A stretch of DNA of 36,470 bases, from the NCBI GenBank assembly GCA_048615375.1, contig JBMCLJ010000003.1, positions 1 through 36,470 on the forward strand, read 5' to 3'. Below the pieces are notes generated by a model, which did no database searches, was not told where the DNA came from, and was given only the letters and a program-made list of their open reading frames with translations. Positions 1 to 8,423 of this stretch are shown here, piece by piece (within the stretch, counting starts at the first letter, position 1; each line of letters starts with the position of its first letter). This DNA is from JBMCLJ01 sp048615375 (GTDB lineage Bacteria; Patescibacteriota; Dojkabacteria; JAOAGR01). The position numbers and the translations under genes are program-made.

Positions 1-1550
1 TATATTCTACATACGTCCCGCCCTGATTGTCTTCCGTGGTAATCTTTACATAGAGTTCTTCAGTATAGGATTCTCTATTGGGTGATAGGTCAATTGCTAT
101 ACTTAATCTGTTTTTATCGAGTTCTACAGGGGGTGGTGAATCTACTACTTTCTCTTCAGTATCCACCCGAAATATTTGGTCATCCGGATCATCAGGATTT
201 TCCTGTTCGGTATACACTATCTGAGTTTTCACAAGTTCTGTTGAAAGCTTATGTGCCCACCCAACGATACGCGCGCCTTCTATGGTCAGCTTTCCACCTT
301 GCTCATCAAACACCGTCTGATTAATGTCATATCTTTCATCAGTACTGGTCACTAAAGGAGGAAGTTCCGGTTGACTGCCAGTAATTTCCGGAAGGCGAAA
401 GTTTAGCCAGCCATGTCCATTTTCATCATCATACCCTGCAGGTCCCATATCGATAAGCAATCCACGTATTTTTAAGATAACCTCTGCAGCGCTCAGTTCT
501 GGATTGATTCCCCATACGAGCTGCGCCAGAGCAGCTACATGAGGAGCTGCTTGAGAAGTACCGGACATTACTCCTATATACCCCCTATCCTCGCAATGCT
601 CTCGTGGATCCAGATCTTCTGGACATGTATAAGGAGGTACTGTAGAGGTAATCCTCTTCACCAGGCGCAACTACAACGAGACTACCAGGATGTACTGGTA
701 ATGACCACCTGCTTGAAAAATCGGTCAATCCCGTTGTGTTATCTGTGTTGCGGGCAGCACTTACATAGATTATATGAGAAGTATCACGTACTATTCTTCC
801 AGGGGAACTAGGCAGGTCGGAACCATCATTTCCTCCAGCAATTACAAGTAAAACGCCTGCACCGGCTGCCTCTCTGCACGCTTCATCAAGTATAGGGTCT
901 ACAGATCCACCCAGTGACAGATTAATAATCTTTGCACCAGCCTCGACAGCCATCTGGATGGCCTGTGCGATTTCGAGAGAGGAACCATACCCCTCACGAT
1001 TCAAACCTTGTATAGAGATAAGGTTTGGAGGCGCATCCGGGGAATTCAAATTCATACCGTTCACGAACGCTCCGTTATTTAGAGCCCCAATTATACCTGC
1101 TACATGAGTTCCATGACTATGCATATCTTCACCTGTTGCTGGAGAACCATCCATATTGGTTAACTCAGGCACAACAGTCAGATCTTGGTACCTGAGGTCG
1201 GGATGGTTACCGTCACCACCAGTATCAATCACCGCAACTTTTGGCAAGTCCCATTCAGAGGGCTCTACTCCTAACAGTCCTAATACTGCCAGTTGCCACT
1301 GTTCGCTTACTTCCATAGAGGATTCTTGAGTTCTGGTTGGTAGTATCTGCGCAGTATATATCCTGTTACGATGCGCGGTAATGCCCTGCTCAGCAAGTAA
1401 CTCAATAACGTTGTCTTCACTACCGGGCGTGACACGGAGAACTTGAAACATTGAATCAATATTTTCAGCAACTCCAGCATTACCAGGCAGGACCGCACTT
1501 GCTAAATCACTTTTTGAACATAACATCAACACCGTATTCATCGCCGGCAA
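1..1550 (-). pseudogene. Subtilisin-like serine protease (S8), frameshifted, runs off the left edge
   Basis: This is a secreted-type subtilase in decay. The frame from 1550 down to about 640 carries the catalytic Asp block (VIDTGGDGNHPDL), the His block (HSHGTHVAGI) and the oxyanion Asn region (VIAGGNDGS). That frame then stops at 585-587. The catalytic Ser block SGTSQAAPHVA (Ser codon at 554-556) and about 180 more residues lie in another minus frame that stays open to base 1. The switch falls near 640-655, where APGEEDYLYS should continue as TVPPY. It fits a small indel, either genuine or an assembly error. The N-terminus is also odd: there is no signal peptide, and propeptide-like sequence only begins near base 1500, so the ATG at 1550 is probably not the original start. 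The family is certain from the three catalytic blocks; whether any active product is made is doubtful. Confidence 0.8.
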
Positions 1551-1560
1551 CTCCCTCTAC

Positions 1561-1875
1561 ATGGTACGCCAGGTTAACGAAATCCTCGAAGACGCCCTGA
1601 ATGCCTGTGAAATTTGCCACTTCACCCTCGACACTGATCCTGAAGAAATCATTGCCAGGGTAAAAGACAGGGTAGATCAAAAATCCCCTGAGTGGCTCCG
1701 CGAACACGTCAAATACATGCGAAGCTTCTACGATGACAGCTGGACAATACGCATCGACAATACTCACCTCAGCGCTGAGGATACACTACTGCGCATACGT
1801 AAGTATGTAGAAGAAGGAAAGGGACGGCTTAGCCAAATGCTTCATGATGAGCAAAGGGATGGTACATCCAGATAA
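1561..1875 (+). CDS. C-terminal fragment of a small P-loop (AAA_33/zeta-like) kinase
   Basis: A 104-residue product. The frame is open upstream to 1447 but has no ATG there; translated from about 1500 it reads NTVFIAGNSLYMVRQVNEIL, followed by a TLDTDPEEIIARVKDR segment and a late IIDNT-like IRIDNTHLS motif. This succession resembles the second half of small P-loop kinases: a 'dgnslY..R' strand, a lid with 'R.k.R', then a C-terminal Asp-Asn-Thr strand. The Walker A half is missing. It abuts the truncated protease head-to-head, so both look cut at one junction near 1500. Assignment rests on motif order only. It may be a non-functional remnant or a short expressed protein starting at 1561. Confidence 0.45.
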   Translation: MVRQVNEILEDALNACEICHFTLDTDPEEIIARVKDRVDQKSPEWLREHVKYMRSFYDDSWTIRIDNTHLSAEDTLLRIRKYVEEGKGRLSQMLHDEQRDGTSR

Positions 1876-1939
1876 TTATCTTATGCTTGAATTTGCAGGC
1901 AACCCAAGGCGGATATGTAACCATCGAAGGAGCGAAGGA

Positions 1940-2015
1940 TGGTGAGGCGTACAGGATTCGAACCTGTGACACGAGGCTTAAAAGGCCCCTGCTCTACCGA
2001 CTGAGCTAACGCCCC
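1940..2015 (-). tRNA. tRNA-Lys (anticodon TTT)
   Basis: A cloverleaf on the minus strand. The acceptor stem GGGGCGT pairs with ACGCCTC. The D arm has TTAGCTCAGTCGGTAGAGC, the anticodon loop is CTTTTAA with anticodon TTT, and the T arm has GGTTCGAATCC. The discriminator base is A, and CCA is encoded at 1942-1940. A convincing promoter lies just upstream. Confidence 0.95.
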
Positions 2016-2031
2016 TCTCAAGAACGGTTGA

Positions 2032-2060
2032 AGTATACTACATCTTCATAATTTGACCAA
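2032..2060 (-). promoter_or_regulatory. Promoter of tRNA-Lys
   Basis: On the minus strand, TTGGTC (2060-2055), a 17-nt spacer and TATACT (2037-2032) form a sigma70-type promoter. The -10 box lies 16 nt before the mature tRNA 5' end, leaving a short 5' leader for RNase P. Confidence 0.55.
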
Positions 2061-2134
2061 TACCGCAGCAAACCTTCGTATTCTATTGCAATATCAATAA
2101 TAGCTTGCTATCTTGTAAATATAGTAAACTGCCT

Positions 2135-2809
2135 ATGTCGGGATCGATTAAAGAACAATTCAAATCCATGTCCCCTCGTAAAATCTCCATTTCTTTAATA
2201 GCTATTACCATGATATTCGTGCTTGGCGCGGTCGTCTTTGCCTGGAGGATGAGCAGCAGTTCTTCAGATGTTGGACCTGGTCCCTCTAACGCGTACGATG
2301 ACAGCCCCTTTATTATTACCATTTCCCCTTCTGCCGTAGCGCAAGTAGATGATACTGACGATGACCTGAGCTTAACTCCTACTGAGATGGATGAAGATGA
2401 TGTTGAGGTAACAGAAACAGAAACAGATGATGATCTTACCACTTCACCAACAGATGATGATAATGACCTCAGCGCATCTCCAACTACAACAAGCTCGATA
2501 TTCGATGATGACTCCCCTACCGGCTCGACCGACATCCATACCCCGACTGGGACAACTTCCATGACTTTGACAGAAAGCCCGACAAGCTCCTACGACGAGA
2601 ACGACTATGGATACTCCGGCTCAGAATCAACTACCCCAACAACTGCACTGCCTACAGCAGGAATTCTTGGAGAAAACACACTATGGTTCATAATCATGAG
2701 CCTGGGGATGGTTGTTACCTCGAGCTTGATCATCGGGCTGAGGACTAAGTCAAGATTCGGAGATGACCCCGTAGGCAAGGCAATCCGCACACTGAAAAAA
2801 GATAAATAA
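2135..2809 (+). CDS. Low-complexity acidic membrane protein with LPTAG C-terminal anchor-like tail
   Basis: 224 residues, unrecognised as a family. An N-terminal membrane segment (SISLIAITMIFVLGAVVFAW, about residues 17-36) is followed by a long linker rich in Asp, Thr, Ser and Pro, then LPTAG, a second hydrophobic helix (LWFIIMSLGMVVTSSLIIGL) and a basic tail. LPxTG-like motif, helix and positive tail is the arrangement of sortase substrates, but LPTAG is not canonical and no sortase gene is in the window. A disordered extracellular stalk held at both ends is equally possible. The ATG at 2135 is preferred over an upstream TTG because TATAGT (2120-2125) sits 9 nt before it, matching the spacing seen at other genes here. 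Confidence 0.65.
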   Translation: MSGSIKEQFKSMSPRKISISLIAITMIFVLGAVVFAWRMSSSSSDVGPGPSNAYDDSPFIITISPSAVAQVDDTDDDLSLTPTEMDEDDVEVTETETDDDLTTSPTDDDNDLSASPTTTSSIFDDDSPTGSTDIHTPTGTTSMTLTESPTSSYDENDYGYSGSESTTPTTALPTAGILGENTLWFIIMSLGMVVTSSLIIGLRTKSRFGDDPVGKAIRTLKKDK

Positions 2810-2876
2810 CAGTTGAATTTTATAAGATTGCGGTACTTCCAAAAATTGCACACTCCTCCTATAATGATTATCGCTT

Positions 2877-3428
2877 ATGTCAAATTATTCAAAAGCAGTA
2901 GAGTTACTCAATTCCCACATAAAGAATGAAAACTTGAAAAAACATTGCTATGGCGTTGAGGCATGCATGAGGCAATACGCTCACGAACTCGGGGAAGATG
3001 AAGAACGCTGGGCAATTACGGGTTTACTCCACGACCTCGATTGGGAATCACACCCGGAAACACATCCGAATACACTTATCGTTTGGCTCAAAGATGCCGG
3101 GTTTGATGATGAGATAATTACTGCAATTCTGGGTCACGCGTACCCTGACAGGACAGATGTTCCCAGGACTACTACGATGGCTCATCATCTCTTCGCGTGT
3201 GATGAACTTTCAGGGTTTATAGTAGCGTACGCGCTGATGAAACCAGGCAAACTGAACGATGTTGACGCGAAAGGAGTAGGTAAAAAACTTAAAGACAAAC
3301 GCTTCGCGGCCGGGGTAAACAGGGACGATATTCACACAGGAATCAAAGAAATTGGAGTAGACACCGAAACACATATCACCAATGTGATCAACGCGTTACG
3401 TAATGAAAAAAGACTAGGTTTATCGTAA
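2877..3428 (+). CDS. HD-domain phosphohydrolase family protein
   Basis: 183 residues. It shows the HD metal-binding signature: KHCYGVEACM near residue 22, GLLHDLDWE near residue 50 and the downstream LGHAYPD histidine. This is the small 'HDIG-like' group of presumed metal-dependent phosphohydrolases; the substrate is not known. A TATAAT (2860-2865) ends 11 nt before the ATG with no Shine-Dalgarno sequence between, suggesting a nearly leaderless message. The HAD phosphatase gene starts 13 nt after the stop codon, so the two are probably co-transcribed and may act together in nucleotide or sugar-phosphate clean-up (inference). Confidence 0.85.
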   Translation: MSNYSKAVELLNSHIKNENLKKHCYGVEACMRQYAHELGEDEERWAITGLLHDLDWESHPETHPNTLIVWLKDAGFDDEIITAILGHAYPDRTDVPRTTTMAHHLFACDELSGFIVAYALMKPGKLNDVDAKGVGKKLKDKRFAAGVNRDDIHTGIKEIGVDTETHITNVINALRNEKRLGLS

Positions 3429-3441
3429 GCATTAATCCCTT

Positions 3442-4143
3442 ATGGAACAACAAGGCACGAATAAAAAAATTAAACTCGACACGAAGAGATTTAAAGGTAT
3501 CATTTTTGACTTTGACGGGACGCTGGTTGATACTGAGAAGATACATTATCAGGCATTCCAGTTTTCCCTGAAGAAGGTCGCAGGTGTAGAATATGTTTCT
3601 TTCGAAGATCACTCGAACGTGTATACCGGGACAGGAGGAGAATTTATCATTACCCAGGAGTTACAACGTCACCAGGTCACGAATGTAACCACCGACCAGG
3701 TACTTCAGGTTAAGAAGCTCGCATTTGCGAGGTTAATAAAAAAAGAAGGATTGAAAACCATACCGGGTGCGGTCGATATCCTGAAAGAGCTTGGACGCAA
3801 ACAAGTCAGCAGTACTGTGGTTTCCGGGGGGTATAGAAGTTCTATTGAACAGGCGATGAAAATTGCGAATCTTTCAACTGATTATTTTATATCGATTACT
3901 TCCCGGGAAGATTATGAAAAGCCAAAACCAGACCCGGAGGGTTTTTTAAAAGCGGCAGAAGCTATGGGACTGGAACCTTCCGAATGTCTTGTATTTGAAG
4001 ATGCGCCAAACGGTATCGAGGCCGCGCAGCGAGCCGGGATGAGTCACATCGCGATCGCGAGATATGTTTCTGAAGAACGATTCCGTGAAATAGACCAGGC
4101 TATACTAACCATACAGGAATACTCAGAAATTGCGGTGTACTAG
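3442..4143 (+). CDS. HAD-superfamily hydrolase, beta-phosphoglucomutase-like
   Basis: 233 residues. All four HAD motifs are visible: DFDGTLVDTE with the nucleophile Asp (motif I, near residue 24), VVSGGYRSS (motif II), the Lys of EKPKPDPEGF (motif III) and VFEDAPNGIEAA (motif IV). The helical cap between motifs I and II places it in subfamily I, close to beta-phosphoglucomutase and broad-specificity sugar-phosphate phosphatases. The exact substrate cannot be read from sequence. It follows the HD gene closely and is probably translated from the same transcript. Confidence 0.88.
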   Translation: MEQQGTNKKIKLDTKRFKGIIFDFDGTLVDTEKIHYQAFQFSLKKVAGVEYVSFEDHSNVYTGTGGEFIITQELQRHQVTNVTTDQVLQVKKLAFARLIKKEGLKTIPGAVDILKELGRKQVSSTVVSGGYRSSIEQAMKIANLSTDYFISITSREDYEKPKPDPEGFLKAAEAMGLEPSECLVFEDAPNGIEAAQRAGMSHIAIARYVSEERFREIDQAILTIQEYSEIAVY

Positions 4144-4208
4144 AAACTATTTCTACTATATAACCACAGTATATAACTTATAGTTTATTTGTGATACAAT
4201 AGTCTACT

Positions 4209-5066
4209 ATGGTCGCAGATAGTGCGCCTCGTCCAGGAGCTGAGCAAAGTCCAGATCTTGATTTATCGCCACTCGTTCAGATTGAAGATGTTTTTCTGCG
4301 TCCTACTCCGCACGCTGATCTGGATCCACACATGCAGCAAACTAAATCCTGGCTGAATAGTTGTGCTGATGAAGGCCAAATGGATTCATTAGTACTAGAA
4401 CTAATTGGCAAAGTAACTGTTGATAATAATCAAGCTTACCCCGTAACCCATGAAGTAGCTATATTCAGGCTAGCTGACTTACGAAGAAACTTTGATAGAG
4501 CTGGAACCGAAGAAACTGCTTGTCAGCTCATTGACTATGCAATAGAACTTGTATTCCAATGGTTCGTAGAATTCTATAACTCGTCTCCTGAAATAGCACC
4601 CATGGCACCAGCAGAATGTTTAAATAGAATTATTCGTTTACGACAAGCAACAGCAATAGCTCATTCTCAAACTCAAGCCGAGAGCAAAGGGATACTCTAT
4701 GTGCACTTTAATGACATGGAGGCTGTTATGGCTCATCATAATAATGTCACGGATACAGGCCAATTGGCACAAACGTACAGTAATGCTATTTCAGCAAGTC
4801 ATTATCCTACATTAATACATAAGGTTAATACTACTGCAGTGGCAGCACCTCTGAATTCAACTCATTCACCTCAAGCCCCCATCTTTACTACTCGTAAATT
4901 GCGTCACGAACAACAAGCGAGAAGCATATTAGAAAAAATAAATACTCCTACAACGAAGTCGTCTATGCCAGCTACTATTGAACAGCAGACTAGATCAACG
5001 AAGCAAATCTTTCCAGAATGGCTACTTAAAACATCTAAAGCCATTTTACAATCATTTTTTGGTTAA
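4209..5066 (+). CDS. Hypothetical protein, no recognised family
   Basis: 285 residues with no recognisable domain, signal peptide or membrane segment. The middle part (about residues 45-180) is predicted mostly helical, including ETACQLIDYAIELVFQWFVEF; the C-terminal third is polar and probably flexible, ending in a short amphipathic segment (LLKTSKAILQSFFG). A TACAAT hexamer at 4195-4200 lies 8 nt before the ATG, the leaderless spacing seen elsewhere in this window, which supports it being a real expressed gene. Function unknown. Confidence 0.6.
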   Translation: MVADSAPRPGAEQSPDLDLSPLVQIEDVFLRPTPHADLDPHMQQTKSWLNSCADEGQMDSLVLELIGKVTVDNNQAYPVTHEVAIFRLADLRRNFDRAGTEETACQLIDYAIELVFQWFVEFYNSSPEIAPMAPAECLNRIIRLRQATAIAHSQTQAESKGILYVHFNDMEAVMAHHNNVTDTGQLAQTYSNAISASHYPTLIHKVNTTAVAAPLNSTHSPQAPIFTTRKLRHEQQARSILEKINTPTTKSSMPATIEQQTRSTKQIFPEWLLKTSKAILQSFFG

Positions 5067-5168
5067 CCTTGTCCCATTTGTACCCCCAAGTGCATTACTA
5101 TGTATATAGGCCGTACATACTTCAATATAACAAGAGAGGCTTTCGCTAATTAACGAATACATGCTAGA

Positions 5169-6797
5169 ATGAACCGTAATAATAGATTTACAATGCTCCA
5201 GCTCCATATACAGGAAATCATCCGTGTTACGAGTGCGGTAGTAGGGATGGAAAAAAAGAAAGAGTACCAGGAACCTGCATTCGCATCCATCGGTGCTCAA
5301 CTTATAACCTATCTCTCGGTAATACCCGCCTACACAGATTCGGCAGTAACTGAGGAGAAAAAAACAAAACGTAACACCACACGGGATGATAGTTATCCAG
5401 ATGCTGAGGAAAAAAACATCGCGGAAGTAAAAGCAACTCTCGAGGCAATGAAGCAGGAACATGCTGAAGAGACGGAAGCACAAGAGAAAAACAATGAGCC
5501 TTCTACCATAAAAAAAGTCGCCATGACCGTAAGCATCGTCATACTCATCATTGGAATAATTGCAGAAGGGCTTCTCACAATCGGGCTTCTTTCCGGCTCA
5601 TTTTCATCGAAAGGACTTTTACAGGGTCTGACCGCGAAAACTGAAGAGCGAAACACTTCTCAAACTACAGAAGCATTGCTTTTTGAAAATAAGCTGAGTA
5701 CTGACATGCTGGAAACTCAACGTGCTCACAACCTCACCAATGCTAACCGGGCGCCAACTGAACCACGTTACTCCCTGCTTTCTAAAAATGAAGCGGGTTC
5801 ATTCATACGCTCGCTCCAGTTCAAGGGCGGTCTCTATGTACTTTCCCAGGAAGGAAAACGAAATAATGAATACATCGTGTACAACAACTTGTTCTATAAC
5901 GGAGAAATTGACGAAGAAACCAGTTCAAAACTTAAGTACCTCCAGCAGCTTCACCACCAGAAAGTAGAACAAACCAAATCAGGAACTGTTTCCGTTCAAG
6001 TACCAAAAGGCCGAAAACTCGATCTGGCTGTCTCACAGGCAATTTATCGCGGACAACAAAAAACTACAGCGACTACGCCGGAAGACATCCATGTACAAGT
6101 CGGGAGAATTTCCTATGACCCTTTTATTGAAAAAGTAAAATACCACTTCAACCATAGCTACACCGGCAATTCATACTCACCAGGAGACATGTCAATAGAA
6201 GTAGATATCGATGAAGCAATCGGCATGATGAAAATGTCGGGTAATATTGTATCTCTAGGAATCGGTGTAAACTATTACAGCGCCAAAATCACAAATGTCA
6301 TGGCCGTAATGAACCAATTAAATCAGTGGGGAGATGCCGGCATTGGTGGAAAAGTCAATACAACTGATATTGTGGGACTAACCCAACCCCGACCAAAACT
6401 TTTTGAATATGGCTACGTGTACGGACTTGGTCGAGTGGATGACGAAACAGTCACTGTGCTGGCAGGCGGAGCTTGCTTCGGTCAGACAGCTATGCATACA
6501 ATTATTGCTCTCGCCCTTGAAGAGTACAGTATTGATTTCCAGGTTCTGAAGCAAAATAAACATACGAAACTCCGATACGTGCTCTCCACCAATAATCCCA
6601 ATGTTACTCAAAAAGCACAGGACTGGTACGACGTTACAGGTTTTTACGACAGAGTGACCGGTATCTCCGCAGGGTCAATTATCGATATTAAAAGCGATCG
6701 TAAACTAAGAGTTCGTTTTGTACCTCTCCAGGTAGATGAAGGAAAAGAACTTCTCAGAGGTGTTGTAATGGCAGAGGAAATGATGGATCAAACATAG
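5169..6797 (+). CDS. VanW-like surface protein with one membrane anchor
   Basis: 542 residues. A charged N-terminal region (about 1-110) is followed by one membrane helix (AMTVSIVILIIGIIAEGLLTIGLLS, about 117-141) and a large presumably extracytoplasmic region. Residues from about 430 onward (VLAGGACFGQTAMHTIIAL through SGSIIDI-like strands and KLRVRF) follow the pattern of VanW domains, whose hallmark is GGGVCQVSTTL. Here the central GGACFGQTAM block is divergent. VanW-type proteins are linked to the cell envelope, but their reaction is unknown. Alternative ATGs at 5193 and 5247 would shorten only the cytoplasmic tail. The family call is moderately sure. Confidence 0.6.
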   Translation: MNRNNRFTMLQLHIQEIIRVTSAVVGMEKKKEYQEPAFASIGAQLITYLSVIPAYTDSAVTEEKKTKRNTTRDDSYPDAEEKNIAEVKATLEAMKQEHAEETEAQEKNNEPSTIKKVAMTVSIVILIIGIIAEGLLTIGLLSGSFSSKGLLQGLTAKTEERNTSQTTEALLFENKLSTDMLETQRAHNLTNANRAPTEPRYSLLSKNEAGSFIRSLQFKGGLYVLSQEGKRNNEYIVYNNLFYNGEIDEETSSKLKYLQQLHHQKVEQTKSGTVSVQVPKGRKLDLAVSQAIYRGQQKTTATTPEDIHVQVGRISYDPFIEKVKYHFNHSYTGNSYSPGDMSIEVDIDEAIGMMKMSGNIVSLGIGVNYYSAKITNVMAVMNQLNQWGDAGIGGKVNTTDIVGLTQPRPKLFEYGYVYGLGRVDDETVTVLAGGACFGQTAMHTIIALALEEYSIDFQVLKQNKHTKLRYVLSTNNPNVTQKAQDWYDVTGFYDRVTGISAGSIIDIKSDRKLRVRFVPLQVDEGKELLRGVVMAEEMMDQT

Positions 6798-6805
6798 AGA
6801 AAAAT

Positions 6806-6994
6806 TCATACCCGAAACGTAAACTCGATCTTTAACATATCCTTTTTTCTTATTCTATACTTATTTTTCACCTTCGCGTTCAAAGCTCTAAAATGAGTAC
6901 CATCTCCCTTTGGTAAAAGCGAAGTCTTCCACTCATAATCTTCAACCCTCGCCACAATAGGAACTAAACCCCGATCTGCCATCCCCCTGCTCAT
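6806..6994 (-). CDS. Short DUF1905-domain protein, N-terminally truncated
   Basis: 62 residues. The stretch VEDYEWKTSLLPKGDGTHF through ALNAKVKNKYRIRKKDMLKIEF matches the C-terminal two thirds of DUF1905, a small beta-barrel of unknown role. The usual N-terminal Trp/Phe/Pro strands are absent. An in-frame TAG directly precedes the ATG, and no other minus frame upstream restores the missing part. It is convergent with the VanW-like gene, with 8 nt between stops. It may be a remnant or a shortened domain that still folds. Confidence 0.6.
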   Translation of the reverse strand: MSRGMADRGLVPIVARVEDYEWKTSLLPKGDGTHFRALNAKVKNKYRIRKKDMLKIEFTFRV

Positions 6995-7119
6995 CTACGA
7001 ATGACAGATACCAGGTACGTAACTCTAAATATCAAAATAGCTTACCAAGCCTCAGCTCCGATCTAATACACCTGTCACAGCGAAGTAGCGTTATGAGAAA
7101 GCTCCTGAGGAGCGTAGAA

Positions 7120-7196
7120 TGGTGGCGATAGCTGGATTTGAACCAGCGGCCTAAGGTTTATGAATCCTTCGCTCTAACCAACTGAGCTATATCGCC
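7120..7196 (-). tRNA. tRNA-Met (anticodon CAT)
   Basis: A minus-strand cloverleaf. The acceptor GGCGATA pairs with TATCGCC. The D arm is TAGCTCAGTTGGTTAGAGC, the anticodon loop TTCATAA holds CAT, and the T arm is GGTTCAAATCC. The discriminator is A and CCA is encoded at 7122-7120. The first acceptor base pair is G-C, so it is not a classical bacterial initiator. It is elongator Met, or possibly the Ile tRNA read after lysidine modification; sequence alone does not settle that. The innermost anticodon-stem pair is A-A. Confidence 0.93.
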
Positions 7197-7203
7197 AAAT
7201 CGG

Positions 7204-7233
7204 ATTAACAATTGGTACGTACCAATTGTTAAT
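7204..7233. repeat. 30-bp perfect palindrome
   Basis: ATTAACAATTGGTAC is followed immediately by its exact reverse complement, centred between 7218 and 7219. It lies 42 nt past the prfB stop codon and 7 nt before the 5' end of tRNA-Met. No T-run follows on either strand as expected for a terminator. It could be a dimeric regulator site, a processing hairpin between prfB and the tRNA, or a termination signal of another kind. Confidence 0.8.
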
Positions 7234-7275
7234 TTACTTGTGGATTATAAAATGTATTGATTGATTGAGCAACTT

Positions 7276-8343
7276 TTATAGCTTAATCTCTGCTTCAATG
7301 AATTCATCAAGATTTCCATCGAGAACCTGCTCAGGATTATTTGACTCCACATTGGTTCGCACATCTTTCACAAGCTTATAAGGATGCAGCACATAGTTTC
7401 TAATCTGATTTCCCCATCCGAAGGTTTTATGCTCGCCTTTCAACCTCGCTTCTTCAGCCATCTGCTTTTCCAGCTCAATCTGATAAAGCTTTGCCCTCAA
7501 CATTTTCATTGCCCTATCCCTGTTTTGCTGCTGACTTCTTTCGACTGAGCACTGGACTTGTAATCCAGTTGGCTTATGGACAATCATTACCTTGGTGTTT
7601 ACCTTATTTACATTCTGTCCACCCGCTCCCCCTGATCTGCTTGCCGAAAAACTGATATCCTCAGGTTTAATAGCAATCTCAATATCATCTTCAATGACAG
7701 GCAATACCTCAACACCAGAGAACGAAGTCTGGCGTAACCCCTGGGCGTTAAACGGGGAGACCCGTACAAGACGGTGAGTCCCTGTTTCCTGCTTCAAAAA
7801 CCCATACGCGTAGTTTCCAACAATCTCACACGTGACCTTTGCAATGCCAGCTTCATTCCCTGAAACCAGATCAGTTATTTCCAGTTTCCAGCCCTTTTTT
7901 TCCGCGTACATCCGATACATGCGTAATAACATTTCTGTCCAGTCACAAGCTTCAGTCCCCCCCTGACCTGCGTGAATGGTAAGAATTGCGTCGGACTTAT
8001 CATATCTTCCAGATAAGAACGTCTTTAACTCAATACTCCTGAATTCCTTTCCCAGCGAGTGCACCTCTTCATCAAGCGTACAAACCATTCCCGCATCAAG
8101 TTCCGCACGCATCTCTTCAAGCTCCGCGAGCTCTTTTGCTTTTCCTGTCAAACTCTCAACGGTTGCAATTTCTTCACTGACACTGGCAAGCTTTTGTGAA
8201 ATTTTCTGTGCGTTTTGTTGGTCATTCCAAAAGTCAGGAGATTCTGTCTGCCGTTCAAGATGCTCTTTTTCTTCCTTCAGCCTGGTGATATCCAATTTTT
8301 GTTCTAGAGCGCTGATCTGGTTTTGAATTTCATGGATTGTCAT
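7276..8343 (-). CDS. prfB: Peptide chain release factor 2
   Basis: 355 residues. It recognises UAA and UGA stop codons and triggers peptide release on the ribosome. The GGQ catalytic loop is in SRSGGAGGQNVNKVNT, and the RF2-specific SPF codon-recognition tripeptide is in RVSPFNAQGLRQTSF. Length is normal. The reading frame is continuous from MTIHEIQNQ, so the programmed +1 frameshift common in prfB genes is absent, unless a short upstream portion was overlooked. AGGAG lies 6 nt before the ATG, and TATAAT lies 14 nt before it. The gene indicates that UGA is a stop codon in this organism, unlike Gracilibacteria or SR1. Confidence 0.96.
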   Translation of the reverse strand: MTIHEIQNQISALEQKLDITRLKEEKEHLERQTESPDFWNDQQNAQKISQKLASVSEEIATVESLTGKAKELAELEEMRAELDAGMVCTLDEEVHSLGKEFRSIELKTFLSGRYDKSDAILTIHAGQGGTEACDWTEMLLRMYRMYAEKKGWKLEITDLVSGNEAGIAKVTCEIVGNYAYGFLKQETGTHRLVRVSPFNAQGLRQTSFSGVEVLPVIEDDIEIAIKPEDISFSASRSGGAGGQNVNKVNTKVMIVHKPTGLQVQCSVERSQQQNRDRAMKMLRAKLYQIELEKQMAEEARLKGEHKTFGWGNQIRNYVLHPYKLVKDVRTNVESNNPEQVLDGNLDEFIEAEIKL

Positions 8344-8377
8344 AGTTACTCCTGGACATTATAACAGGAAATTATAA

Positions 8378-8401
8378 AGGGAACGCATGTCAGCGTTCCC
8401 T
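8378..8401 (-). terminator. Likely intrinsic terminator of dnaK
   Basis: On the minus strand AGGGAACGC and GCGTTCCCT form a 9-bp stem with a 6-nt loop, followed by the T-rich TTATAATTTCC. It lies 22 nt after the dnaK stop and before prfB. The T-run is interrupted, so termination strength is uncertain. Confidence 0.6.
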
Positions 8402-8423
8402 GTACAATAACTGCTGTTAATGG

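Noticed and set aside
1447..1515. P-loop-like LPGRTALAK in the frame upstream of the kinase fragment
   Set aside because: It lacks the GK[ST] core and lies only about 12 residues from the next kinase motif, too close for a real Walker A; the same bases code the protease on the other strand.
5052..5483. Minus-strand open frame opposite the start of the VanW-like gene
   Set aside because: Cys/Phe-rich composition without domain or promoter; it is the reverse reading of the real gene.
7204..7233. The palindrome as an intrinsic terminator of prfB
   Set aside because: No T-run follows the stem on the minus strand, so the standard terminator form is not met.
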